From NCBI GenBank assembly GCA_023428065.1, contig JAEYZI010000055.1:1-40038 (forward strand): a stretch of 40,038 nt of DNA, written 5' to 3'. Below the pieces are notes generated by a model. That model was not told the DNA's origin. It saw only the letters and a list, made by a program, of their open reading frames with translations, and made no database searches. The stretch is from Actinomycetes bacterium. GTDB taxonomy: Bacteria; Actinomycetota; Actinomycetes; Actinomycetales; Microbacteriaceae. Shown here piece after piece: positions 15,535 through 23,686 of the stretch (the stretch's first letter is position 1; each line of letters opens with the position of its first letter). Position numbers and translations under genes: made by a program.

Positions 15535-16074
15535 TCAGCCCGCGGGGGTCGCCGACGGCGTCGGGGCGGGCGTCTCCGTGAAGGTCGGGGTGGGAGTCGG
15601 CGTCGGGGTCGGCGTCGGCAGTCCGTCCTGGTACTCGATGAGGGTCGCGTCGAGCACCGGGATGAGGAGCCCCGACTGGTCGTCGGCGGTGTGCACGACG
15701 GCCTCGAGCAGGCTGCCGGCCTTCACGCCGAGCGGCTGCAGGGTCACCTGCGGGCCGTCGATCCCGAAGTCGGTGCGGCCGTGCGCGTCGGCGGTGAGCT
15801 CGACCTCGTAGTACTCGCCGTCGAACTTCCACTGCACCGTGAAGTCGATGTCGGACCCCGTCGTGTTGACCGCGGTGCCCACGAGGTTGCCGAGCTCGCC
15901 GTCCTCGGTGAGCACGAGCACGTTGCGCAGCTCGAGGTCGCCGAGGTCGAGGCTCACCCCGTCGCTCGCGTCGTAGGTGCGCCCGGTCTCGGGCTTCAGC
16001 CACAGTGCGCAGCCGCTCAGGCCGGCGACGAGCGCTCCGCTCAGGGCGATAGCGGCCACGGCACGTGCTCTCAC
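15535..16074 (-). CDS. secreted lipoprotein of unknown function
   Basis: 179 aa. A signal peptide with lipobox L19-S20-G21-C22 gives a membrane-anchored lipoprotein. The body (about 25-145) is beta-rich and contains NTTGSDIDFTVQWKF, resembling small Ig-like lipoproteins of actinobacteria, but no named family is recognised. The C-terminus is a Pro-Thr repeat (about 153-179), whose coding DNA forms the GTCGGG-rich tract at 15580-15625. GTG start with GGAGG 5 bases upstream. The position next to regX3 may be incidental. Confidence 0.8.
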   Translation of the reverse strand: MRARAVAAIALSGALVAGLSGCALWLKPETGRTYDASDGVSLDLGDLELRNVLVLTEDGELGNLVGTAVNTTGSDIDFTVQWKFDGEYYEVELTADAHGRTDFGIDGPQVTLQPLGVKAGSLLEAVVHTADDQSGLLIPVLDATLIEYQDGLPTPTPTPTPTPTFTETPAPTPSATPAG

Positions 16075-16167
16075 GGGGTCCTCCAGGGATAGTCGACAAG
16101 CACCTCCAGACTAGCGGCAGCCCCGAGCCGCGGATGCCGCCCGCCCCGGCCGGGAGGGGGAGCCCTG

Positions 16168-16176
16168 TGATAAAAT
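16168..16176 (+). promoter_or_regulatory. extended -10 promoter of carD
   Basis: TGATAAAAT at 16168-16176 is an extended -10 (TGN followed by TAAAAT) and stands out in a very GC-rich region. AAGGA at 16190-16194 is the ribosome-binding site. Confidence 0.7.
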
Positions 16177-16203
16177 GAGCGGTCTGCGGAAGGAACCAAC
16201 TCC

Positions 16204-16686
16204 ATGCTCTTCGAGGTCGGCGAGACGGTCGTCTATCCCCATCACGGTGCGGCAACCATCATCGAGGTCAAGGACCGCGTCATCAAGGGGGAGACGAAGA
16301 AGTACCTGAAGCTCAACGTCACCCAGGGTGATCTCATCATCGAGGTCCCCGCCGAGAACGTCGACCTCGTCGGCGTCCGTGACGTGATCGGCAAGGAGGG
16401 CCTCGACAAGGTCTTCGAGGTGCTGCGCGCCCCCTTCACGGAGGAGCCCACCAACTGGAGCCGCCGCTACAAGGCCAACCTCGAGAAGCTCGCCTCCGGC
16501 GACGTGATCAAGGTCTCGGAGGTCGTGCGCGACCTGTGGCGTCGCGACCAGGACCGCGGCCTGTCCGCCGGTGAGAAGCGCATGCTCGCGAAGGCCCGCC
16601 AGATCCTCATCTCCGAGCTCGCGCTCGCCGAGAAGACCGACGAGGAGAAGGCGTCGACCGTCCTCGACGAGGTCCTCGCCTCCTGA
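16204..16686 (+). CDS. carD: CarD/CdnL-type RNA polymerase-binding transcription factor
   Basis: 160 aa, the standard size. The N-terminal Tudor-like RNA polymerase interaction domain (1-60) begins MLFEVGETVVYPHHGAATI. The helical C-terminal domain (65-160) contains NWSRRYKANLEKL, VVRDLWRRDQDRGLS and GEKRMLAKARQIL. In actinobacteria CarD stabilises the open complex at rRNA and many other promoters and is essential in mycobacteria. It heads the conserved carD-ispD-ispF-cysS-rlmB neighbourhood. Its extended -10 promoter suggests strong expression. Confidence 0.97.
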   Translation: MLFEVGETVVYPHHGAATIIEVKDRVIKGETKKYLKLNVTQGDLIIEVPAENVDLVGVRDVIGKEGLDKVFEVLRAPFTEEPTNWSRRYKANLEKLASGDVIKVSEVVRDLWRRDQDRGLSAGEKRMLAKARQILISELALAEKTDEEKASTVLDEVLAS

Positions 16687-16708
16687 GGCTCCGGCGCCGC
16701 GTGCGCCC

Positions 16709-16714
16709 TAGGCT
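16709..16714 (+). promoter_or_regulatory. leaderless-type -10 element of ispDF (TAGGCT)
   Basis: TAGGCT ends 6 bases before ATG 16721. Confidence 0.6.
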
Positions 16715-16720
16715 CGTGAC

Positions 16721-17890
16721 ATGAGCCTCGCCCCGGATGCCGTGCGCCTCGCGATCGTCGTCGTCGCCGCGGGAAGCGGAACGCGCCTCGGCGCCGAGAC
16801 CCCCAAGGCGTTCGTCGAGCTGCACGGCCGCACGATCCTCGAGCACGCGCTGCACGGCGTCTTCGGGGCGACCCACGCCTTCCAGGTGATCGTCGTCGCG
16901 CCCGCGGCCCTCGTGGCCCGCGCCCGCACGATCGGTGAGCACGTCGCGGGCCCGGCATCCGGCTACCTCACGGTCGTCGCGGGCGGCGAGACGCGACAGG
17001 AGTCGGTCGCGGCCGGCCTCGCCGAGCTGCTCCCCGGCGTCGAGGGCGTGCTCGTGCACGATGCCGCCCGTGCGCTCGCGCCGAGCGCGCTCATCGACCG
17101 CGTCGCGGCCGGGGTGCTCGCGGACGGGGCGGACGGCGTCGTGCCGGCGCTGCCCGTCGTCGACACCGTCAAGCGGGTCGATGAGGGGAAGGTCACGGGC
17201 ACGGTCGACCGCAGCGACCTCGTGCACGTGCAGACCCCGCAGGGCTTCCCGCGCGATCAGCTCGTCGCGGCCTACGCGGCCGCGTCCGAGGAGCACACCG
17301 ACGACGCGGCCCTCTACGCGGCGGCCGGCCACGGGGTCGTCACGGTGCCGGGCGAACCGCGGGCCTTCAAGATCACGACCCCCTGGGACCTCGGTCGCGC
17401 CGAGCAGCTGCTCGACGAGGGCACGCGCATCCGCACGGGCCTCGGCGTCGACGTGCACGCCTACGACGAGGGGGTGCCGCTGTGGCTCGGCGGCGTGTAC
17501 TTCCCCGACGAGCCGGGTCTCGCGGGGCACTCCGACGGCGACGCCCTCATCCATGCGATGTGCGACGCCCTGCTCTCGGCGGCGGGCCTCGGCGACATCG
17601 GATCGCGGTTCGGCTCGGCCGCGGAGGAGTACGCGGGCGCGTCGAGCGAGGTGTTCCTGCGGGAGACGCTCGCGCTCGTGCGCGGCGCCGGCTACCGGGT
17701 GGGCAATGTCGCGGTGCAGCTCATCGCCAACCGGCCACGCCTCGCCGCGCGGCGGATGGAACTCGAGGCGCACCTCAGCGCGCTCGTCGAGGCACCCGTG
17801 AGCGTCGCCGCCACGACCTCCGACGGTCTCGGCTTCACGGGCCGCGGCGAGGGGCTCATGGCCGTCGCCACCGCGCTCGTCACGCGCTAG
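16721..17890 (+). CDS. ispDF: bifunctional IspD/IspF of the MEP isoprenoid pathway
   Basis: 389 aa carrying two enzymes. Residues 1-230 are IspD (2-C-methyl-D-erythritol 4-phosphate cytidylyltransferase), with the CTP-binding AAGSGTRLG-AETPK at 16-29 and VHDAARALAPS. Residues about 238-389 are IspF (2-C-methyl-D-erythritol 2,4-cyclodiphosphate synthase), with metal ligands D244, H246 and H278 (GLGVDVH, GHSDGDALIH) and TSDGLGFTGRGEG near the end. The enzymes catalyse steps three and five of the pathway. Mycobacteria keep these as two adjacent genes; here they are fused with almost no linker. No IspE lies in the window. Confidence 0.96.
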   Translation: MSLAPDAVRLAIVVVAAGSGTRLGAETPKAFVELHGRTILEHALHGVFGATHAFQVIVVAPAALVARARTIGEHVAGPASGYLTVVAGGETRQESVAAGLAELLPGVEGVLVHDAARALAPSALIDRVAAGVLADGADGVVPALPVVDTVKRVDEGKVTGTVDRSDLVHVQTPQGFPRDQLVAAYAAASEEHTDDAALYAAAGHGVVTVPGEPRAFKITTPWDLGRAEQLLDEGTRIRTGLGVDVHAYDEGVPLWLGGVYFPDEPGLAGHSDGDALIHAMCDALLSAAGLGDIGSRFGSAAEEYAGASSEVFLRETLALVRGAGYRVGNVAVQLIANRPRLAARRMELEAHLSALVEAPVSVAATTSDGLGFTGRGEGLMAVATALVTR

Positions 17891-17903
17891 CCGGACGCGC
17901 GGA

Positions 17904-17943
17904 CCGCCCGCCCGGCGCCGGGTGCGCCGGGCCGGACGGGCGG
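17904..17943. terminator. bidirectional terminator between ispDF and the HtaA gene
   Basis: CCGCCCG (17904-17910) pairs with CGGGCGG (17937-17943), and the inner bases add a further GC-rich stem. It lies between two convergent genes and could serve both. Confidence 0.65.
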
Positions 17944-17957
17944 GATCGCATGGTGCG

Positions 17958-20588
17958 TCAGGCGCGGCGCCGACGCACGAGGATGATGACCGCCGCCGCG
18001 ATGAGCGCGGCGACCAGCACGATGACGAGCGCCGTCGCCCATACGGGCCAGCCTGCGGCCGCGGGCGCGGTCGGCTCCTCCTCGATCCCGTCGTCCGTCG
18101 GCGATGCGACGGGCTGGTCGCAACCACCGTCGAGCGTCGCGACGATCGTGAGGGGGTCGAGCGCCTCCCCCGCGGGATAGGTGCCGAACGCCGCGGACCC
18201 CTCTTCCGTGAGGGTCGCAGGCACGGCGGTCCAGGTGAGGGTGTCGCCGTCGCGGGTGACGGTCGCGCCGTCGAGGTCGAGCTCTCCGAACTCGACGTCG
18301 GTCGCGTCGACCGCCTCCCCCGTCTGCGTCGTGCCGTGGATGTCGACGGTGAGCACGGCACGGTCGTCGTCGATCAGGATGTGCGGGTCGGCGACGGTCG
18401 TGTCGAGGATGCCGCCATGGCCCGTGAATCGGATCGAGCCCGAGAATCGCACGTCGAGCGCCTCTTCGCCATCGCTCGAGCCGGTGCCGCCGACCCAAGT
18501 GAAGTCGGGCGTCGCGTAGGTGACGTCGCCGTCGGTCGTCCACTCGCCGTTCGCGATCGACCCGTCGATGTAGGCCCGGAAGGTCTCCTTGAAACCCCAC
18601 ACGAGCGTCGCGTCGTCGATCGTGCACTGCTTCAGCGAGGCGAGGGCCGTCGTGGCCCCGAGGTCGAGCACGATGCCACGGTCCACGGAGCCCTGGAAGG
18701 TGAGCGTGTGCGTTCCGGTGAGGCCCTCGGGGAGGGTGCCCGTCCAGCTCACGCGACCCGCGGCATCCGCCGTGACGTCTTGCGCGAGCACGGTCGGAGT
18801 CGAGTAGATGACGACGCGGATGCCGCCCTCGCCGGGCCGGAACCCGCTCGCGGTGCCCGTGACGCGCCCCCCGGGCCGCACCTCGCCCGAGACCTCGATG
18901 CCCTCGGTCGCGGGCGGGGTCGACGGGATCGGCGCGGTCACTGATGCGGAGGCGACCGTCATCGTTCCGGCGGAGGACGCGCCCTTCGCGCCGATCGTGA
19001 AGGTGACGGGGTCGAGTGACTCGCCCGCGCCGTAGTAGCCGATGAAGGCGCTCGCGCCGGCCGCCGTGAGCTTCGCGGGCACTCCGGAGTAGCTGACGCT
19101 TCCGTCGGCCGCGGTCGTGCGCGACGCCGAGCCGAGCGCGAGGTCCGCGAAGGGGACCGTCGAGCCGTTCACCGTCACGAAGAGCGTTGCGCTCGTGGCG
19201 GAGTCGATGCGCACCTGCGGGTTCGACACGCGCAGGTCGAGCTCGCCGTGGTGGCCCGTGAAGCGCACCGTGCCGCTGTACGCGACGCTGCCGAGCCCGC
19301 CCCTGAGGGCCGCGTCCGCCGACTGGGGGAAGGTGAAGGCGCCGCCGCGCGTCGTGACGCCCGTCGTGACGATCGAACCGGCTGCGATGGGGCCGATCAC
19401 GTAGGCCCGCCAGCCCGCCTTGACGCCCCACGTGAGGCTTCCCGCGCCCATCGCAGGAGTCTCGGTCTCGCCGGCGCCGGGCGCGCCCCCGCCTCCCGGG
19501 GTTCCCCCGGGGATCCCGGGAGGGGTGGCGAACGAGATCGGGACGGCGAGCTCGTTCTCGGCCTGGACGGCGCCGCCGGCGCCGATGGTGAAGACGGCGA
19601 GGGTCGCGCCGTCCCGTGCGATCGCGTCGAGCTGGGCCTTCGTGATCGTGGTCGTGATGGTGAAGTCGGCGCGGGTGGCGCTCGTCTCGGTCCACTGGTG
19701 GTAGAGGCCGGCGGTGGGGTTCTCCTTCACCCAGCGCTGGAACGCCTGGTTGCGGGTCGACGTCGGTGCGCCCTGCGAGGGCCGCCACGTCGAGTCGAGC
19801 CAGCCGATCTGCAGGTAGACGCCGGCCTTGCCGCCGCCGTGTGTGTTCGCGTAGGCGGTGTCGTAGCCCGTGCCGGTGATCGTGATGGTCGCGCCATCGG
19901 GATCGAGGTCGGTCGTCTGCGACACCGTGAGGGTCCGGGTGACGGGCGCCTGCTCGACCGGCCAGCCGAAGCTCACGGGGTCGAGCGCGGTGCCCACAGC
20001 GTAGAAGCCCGCGAATGCGGGTGCACCGGCGGCCGTGAGGGTCGCGGGCACGCCCGTGTAGGCGAGGGTGTCGCTCGTCGACACGGTCGTTCCGGAGGAG
20101 AGGTCGAGCGTCGCGATGACGACGTCCGAGTGGGTTCCGAACTCGCCCGTGCTCATGTCACGCGAGACGACGTCGGCCTGCAGCTCCGCCGCGGTGGCCG
20201 AGGTGACGCGCACGCGCACGTCGCTCACGGTGATGTCGAGGGCGTACTCGTCGGCCGGGACGCCGAGGCCCTGGTGCCCTTGGAACCTCAGGCTCCCCGG
20301 GTAGGCGACCGTGCCGGTGCCGTCCGACATCGCGCCCACGCCGCCCGTCCATCCGTACGGGGTCGTGGTGTCGACGCCCGTGGCCGTGGTGACACCGTGG
20401 GCGGCGCCCGCGACGTAGCCGCGGAAACTCTGCTTGAAGCCCCAGTTGAGCGTCGCCCCCGCGACGTCGCCCGGTGCCGCGGATGCGCCCGCGGCGGGGA
20501 CGAGCGCGCTCGCGAGGGCGAGCAGCGGGGTGAGCAGCAGGGCGATCCAGGGCGCGCGGGAGCGCGCGCGGACAGGCGCGTACGACAA
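17958..20588 (-). CDS. three-domain HtaA-type haem-binding surface protein
   Basis: 876 aa from TTG 20588, chosen because ACGGAG lies 7 bases upstream; a longer frame would run through the iron box. The signal peptide is cleaved near A35-S36-A37. Three HtaA repeats begin near residues 44 (WGFKQSFRGYV), 380 (WGVKAGWRAYV) and 655 (WGFKETFRAYI). Each has the conserved tyrosine in the opening helix and later a GH motif (GHQGLG, GHHGEL, GHGGIL), the residues known to hold haem in Corynebacterium HtaA. Ig-like segments separate them. The C-terminus is a transmembrane helix (about 843-870) ending RRRRA, with no LPXTG. Probable role: capture of haem iron at the surface. Haem permease genes are not in the window. 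Confidence 0.88.
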   Translation of the reverse strand: MSYAPVRARSRAPWIALLLTPLLALASALVPAAGASAAPGDVAGATLNWGFKQSFRGYVAGAAHGVTTATGVDTTTPYGWTGGVGAMSDGTGTVAYPGSLRFQGHQGLGVPADEYALDITVSDVRVRVTSATAAELQADVVSRDMSTGEFGTHSDVVIATLDLSSGTTVSTSDTLAYTGVPATLTAAGAPAFAGFYAVGTALDPVSFGWPVEQAPVTRTLTVSQTTDLDPDGATITITGTGYDTAYANTHGGGKAGVYLQIGWLDSTWRPSQGAPTSTRNQAFQRWVKENPTAGLYHQWTETSATRADFTITTTITKAQLDAIARDGATLAVFTIGAGGAVQAENELAVPISFATPPGIPGGTPGGGGAPGAGETETPAMGAGSLTWGVKAGWRAYVIGPIAAGSIVTTGVTTRGGAFTFPQSADAALRGGLGSVAYSGTVRFTGHHGELDLRVSNPQVRIDSATSATLFVTVNGSTVPFADLALGSASRTTAADGSVSYSGVPAKLTAAGASAFIGYYGAGESLDPVTFTIGAKGASSAGTMTVASASVTAPIPSTPPATEGIEVSGEVRPGGRVTGTASGFRPGEGGIRVVIYSTPTVLAQDVTADAAGRVSWTGTLPEGLTGTHTLTFQGSVDRGIVLDLGATTALASLKQCTIDDATLVWGFKETFRAYIDGSIANGEWTTDGDVTYATPDFTWVGGTGSSDGEEALDVRFSGSIRFTGHGGILDTTVADPHILIDDDRAVLTVDIHGTTQTGEAVDATDVEFGELDLDGATVTRDGDTLTWTAVPATLTEEGSAAFGTYPAGEALDPLTIVATLDGGCDQPVASPTDDGIEEEPTAPAAAGWPVWATALVIVLVAALIAAAVIILVRRRRA

Positions 20589-20646
20589 GGAGCAACTCCG
20601 TGGGTTGAGTGGATTCGGATCACGCGACGCGCACCATCGCGAGGAC

Positions 20647-20665
20647 TCAGGTAAGCCTAACCTTA
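20647..20665 (-). promoter_or_regulatory. DtxR/IdeR iron box
   Basis: The minus-strand 19-mer TAAGGTTAGGCTTACCTGA matches the DtxR/IdeR consensus TWAGGTTAGSCTAACCTWA at 17 of 19 positions by hand count. It lies 58-77 bases upstream of the HtaA TTG start, implying derepression under iron limitation. It also lies 58 bases before the cysS -10. Confidence 0.85.
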
Positions 20666-20722
20666 GTGAGGAGCGCGAGGAAAGTCGAACCGTCATCCGG
20701 GGCCCGCCCCGGGCCACGTCGG

Positions 20723-20728
20723 TAAACT
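20723..20728 (+). promoter_or_regulatory. leaderless-type -10 element of cysS (TAAACT)
   Basis: TAAACT ends 6 bases before GTG 20735. Confidence 0.65.
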
Positions 20729-20734
20729 CGGCGG

Positions 20735-22147
20735 GTGACGATCCGCCTCTACGACAGCCGCACCCAGGGGCTCCGCGACTTCGTGCCGCTCGAGCCGGGC
20801 AAGGTGGGCATGTACGTGTGCGGACCCACCGTGCAGTCGTCGCCGCACGTCGGCCACCTGCGCTCGGCGCTCGCCTACGACCTGTGGCGGCGCTGGTTCT
20901 CGCACAGCGGCTACGACGTCACCTTCGTGCGCAACGTCACCGACATCGACGACAAGGTGCTCGCGAACGCCTCCGAGCACGAGCCGTGGTGGGCGGTCGC
21001 CTACCGCGTCGAGCTCGAGTTCACCGCCGGCTACCGGGCCCTCGACATCCTCCCGCCCACCTACGAGCCCCGCGCGACCGCGAGCATCCCGCAGATGCAG
21101 GAGCTCATCGCCGACCTCATCGAGCGGCGCCACGCCTACGTCGCCGACGACGGATCTGGCGACGTGTACTTCGACGTGCGCACGTGGCCCGCCTACGGCG
21201 AGCTCACGCGGCAGAAGCTCGACGACATGGCCGACTCGCCGGATGCGCCCACGCGCGGCAAGCGCGACCCGCGCGACTTCGCACTGTGGAAGGGCGCGAA
21301 GCCCGAGGAGCCCGCCGACGCGGCGTGGAACTCGCCGTGGGGCGCCGGGCGCCCCGGATGGCACATCGAGTGCTCCGCGATGAGCAAGCGCTACCTGGGT
21401 GCCGAGTTCGACATCCACGGCGGCGGCCTCGACCTGCGCTTCCCCCACCACGAGAACGAGCTCGCGCAGTCGACCGCCGCGGGCGACGCCTTCGCGCGGT
21501 ACTGGGTGCACAACGGCATCGTCATGGTCGAGGGTCAGAAGATGTCGAAGTCGCTCGGCAACTCGATCTACGCCGCCGAGTTCCTCGCCCTCGCGCCGCC
21601 CGTCGTCGTGCGCTACTACCTCGCGAGCGCGCACTACCGCTCGACGATCGACTACCACCCGGGCGCGCTCGAGGAGGCCGAGGCCGCGCTCGACCGGATC
21701 GGCGGGTTCCTCGAGCGGGCCGAGCGCGCACTCGAGGCCGCCCAGGTGCCGGGGCCCGGCGACGGCCGCGTGCCCGACGCGTTCGCGGCCGCGATGGACG
21801 ACGACCTCGGCGTGCCGCAGGCCCTCGGTGTGCTGCACGAGACCGTGCGCGCCGGGAACATCGCGCTCGAGGCCGGCGACTTCGAACAGCTCGCGGTGCT
21901 GCGGGAGCGCGTGAAGGCGATGGCGGGAGTGCTCGGGGTCGACCCGACCTCGCCCGAGTGGGCGGCGCCCGCATCCGGAGCGTCCGAGACGGCGCTCGCC
22001 TCGCTCGTCGAGAAGCTCCTCGCCGACCGCGCCGCCGCGCGCGCGGCGAAGGACTTCGCGTCGGCCGACCGCATCCGCGAGGAGCTCGCGACGGCGGGCA
22101 TCGCGATCGACGACACACCCGACGGGGCGCGCTGGAGTCTCGCATGA
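20735..22147 (+). CDS. cysS: cysteinyl-tRNA synthetase
   Basis: 470 aa, class I synthetase. Zn ligand C29 lies in YVCGPTVQ, the HIGH-type motif HVGH is at 38-41 and KMSKS at 269-273. The tryptophan-rich specificity region and GWHIECSAM are intact, as is the HGGGLDLRFPHHENE block. It charges tRNA-Cys with cysteine. GTG start, leaderless. The mshC paralogue of mycothiol synthesis is shorter and lacks this C-terminal extension, so cysS is the better call. Confidence 0.96.
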   Translation: MTIRLYDSRTQGLRDFVPLEPGKVGMYVCGPTVQSSPHVGHLRSALAYDLWRRWFSHSGYDVTFVRNVTDIDDKVLANASEHEPWWAVAYRVELEFTAGYRALDILPPTYEPRATASIPQMQELIADLIERRHAYVADDGSGDVYFDVRTWPAYGELTRQKLDDMADSPDAPTRGKRDPRDFALWKGAKPEEPADAAWNSPWGAGRPGWHIECSAMSKRYLGAEFDIHGGGLDLRFPHHENELAQSTAAGDAFARYWVHNGIVMVEGQKMSKSLGNSIYAAEFLALAPPVVVRYYLASAHYRSTIDYHPGALEEAEAALDRIGGFLERAERALEAAQVPGPGDGRVPDAFAAAMDDDLGVPQALGVLHETVRAGNIALEAGDFEQLAVLRERVKAMAGVLGVDPTSPEWAAPASGASETALASLVEKLLADRAAARAAKDFASADRIREELATAGIAIDDTPDGARWSLA

Positions 22148-22181
22148 CGACCACACACACGACGACGCAGGGGAGCTGCTG

Positions 22182-23162
22182 ATGGCCAAGCCGGGGCGCC
22201 CGGGCGCGCGCAAGACCAAGAAGGGCGCGACGACGGGAACGGGAGGCCACGGGCGCCGGGCGCTCGAGGGCAAGGGGCCGACCCCCAAGGCGGAGGACCG
22301 CAGCTGGCACGTCGCCGGCAAGCGCAAGGCCGCCAACGAGCGGCTCGAGGCCGCACGCGCCCGCCACGGCAAGTCCGACGCGCCCGCGAAGCGCGCCCCC
22401 CGGCCGAAGAAGGCGGATGAGGGCGAGCTCGTCACGGGGCGCAACTCGGTCGTGGAGGCGCTGCGCGCCAAGATCCCCGCGACGACGCTCTACATCGCGG
22501 CGCGGGTCGAGATGGACGACCGCGTGAAGGAGGCGCTCTCGATCGCGACGAAGCGCGGCATCCCCGTGCTCGAGGTCATGCGCCCCGAGCTCGACCGCCT
22601 GAGCGGCCACGACGCCGTGCACCAGGGGATCGCGCTCAAGGTGCCGCCGTACGAGTACGCGCATCCGCTCGACCTCGTGGAGCGGGCGCACGAGTCCGGC
22701 CGGGCGCCCCTCATCGTCGCGCTCGACGGCGTGACCGACCCGCGCAACCTGGGCGCCATCATCCGTTCGGCGGGCGCGTTCGGCGCCCACGGCGTGATCG
22801 TGCCGCAGCGCCGTTCGGTGGGCATGACGGCTTCGGCGTGGAAGACCTCGGCGGGCGCCGCGGTGCGCGTTCCCGTCGCGATGGCGGCGAACCTCACGCA
22901 GACGCTCAAGGCGCTCCAGAAGGAGGGCCTCTTCGTGCTGGGTCTCGACGGCGGAGGCGACACCTCGCTGCCGGGCATCACGTTCGCCGACCGGCCGATC
23001 GTGATCGTCGTCGGCTCGGAGGGCAAGGGCATCTCACGCCTCGTCACCGAGAACTGCGACGCGATCGTCTCGATCCCGATCTCGTCCGACACGGAGTCGC
23101 TCAACGCGGGCATCGCGGTCTCGGTCGCCCTCTACGAGGTCGCGAAGCTCCGCGCACAGTAG
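22182..23162 (+). CDS. rlmB: 23S rRNA 2'-O-ribose methyltransferase RlmB (SpoU family)
   Basis: 326 aa. A Lys/Arg-rich disordered N-terminus (1-80) is followed by the SpoU substrate-binding domain (GRNSVVEAL onward) and the knotted SPOUT domain. SpoU motifs are GVTDPRNLGAIIRSAGAFGA (motif 1), IVVGSEGKGISRLV (motif 2) and SIPISSDTESLNAGIAVSVA (motif 3). RlmB methylates G2251 of 23S rRNA in E. coli. GGGAG lies 7 bases before ATG. It follows cysS as in mycobacteria. Confidence 0.94.
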   Translation: MAKPGRPGARKTKKGATTGTGGHGRRALEGKGPTPKAEDRSWHVAGKRKAANERLEAARARHGKSDAPAKRAPRPKKADEGELVTGRNSVVEALRAKIPATTLYIAARVEMDDRVKEALSIATKRGIPVLEVMRPELDRLSGHDAVHQGIALKVPPYEYAHPLDLVERAHESGRAPLIVALDGVTDPRNLGAIIRSAGAFGAHGVIVPQRRSVGMTASAWKTSAGAAVRVPVAMAANLTQTLKALQKEGLFVLGLDGGGDTSLPGITFADRPIVIVVGSEGKGISRLVTENCDAIVSIPISSDTESLNAGIAVSVALYEVAKLRAQ

Positions 23163-23177
23163 CCCGGCGGGCGCGGG

Positions 23178-23651
23178 TCAGTCGCCCGCCGCGAGGTAGC
23201 GCCGCACCGCCTCCGCGGTCGTCGCGTGGTCGACGACGTCGGGCTCGCCCGAGGTCGTGACCGTGCCGACGACCTCGCCGTCGACGCGGATGGGGATCGA
23301 GCCGCCGTACGCGCGCAGCAGCTCGTGGTCGACATCCGTGCGCTCCTCGAACGGGGTGCCCGCCTCCTCGTGGCGCAGCCGCACGAGGAGCGACGGCTCG
23401 CCGAAGCGCTCGGCGACGGCCGCCTTGCCGGCGAGCCAGGGGTCGTTCTTCGGACCGGTCGTGCCGAGCTTCGCCTGGAACACGACGTCGCCGCGCAGCA
23501 CGACGCGCACGGCGAGGTTCAGCCTGCGCTCGTCGATCACCTCGAGGGCCGCGAGGCCCAGGTCGACGGCGTCGTCGTTGTCGAACGACGGCACGTCGAA
23601 CGCGTCCTCGCGCTCGAGATCGGCGACGGTGTACTCGGGCAGATCGGTCAT
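23178..23651 (-). CDS. haem-degrading-domain protein (DUF336/UPF0303)
   Basis: 157 aa. The sequence carries the PF03928-type fold pattern: VRVVLRGDVVFQAKLGTTG, then AVAERFGEPSLLVRLRHEE, then AYGGSIPIRVDGEVVGTVTTSGEP and VRRYLA. Family members include HbpS, which binds and degrades haem, and the UPF0303 group of unknown role. It is leaderless behind TAGTCT (complement of 23658-23663) and converges on rlmB. The haem-related HtaA gene is about 2.6 kb away, so a link is possible but unproven. Confidence 0.8.
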   Translation of the reverse strand: MTDLPEYTVADLEREDAFDVPSFDNDDAVDLGLAALEVIDERRLNLAVRVVLRGDVVFQAKLGTTGPKNDPWLAGKAAVAERFGEPSLLVRLRHEEAGTPFEERTDVDHELLRAYGGSIPIRVDGEVVGTVTTSGEPDVVDHATTAEAVRRYLAAGD

Positions 23652-23657
23652 AGCGGC

Positions 23658-23663
23658 AGACTA
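23658..23663 (-). promoter_or_regulatory. leaderless-type -10 element (TAGTCT)
   Basis: On the minus strand TAGTCT ends 6 bases before ATG 23651. Confidence 0.6.
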
Positions 23664-23686
23664 TCGGCGCGCGCGGGAGGCGACCG

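Noticed and set aside
15580..15625. GTCGGG-rich tandem tract as a minisatellite or CRISPR-like repeat
   Set aside because: It simply encodes the Pro-Thr tail of the lipoprotein. No spacer structure exists, and no CRISPR array was seen anywhere in the window.
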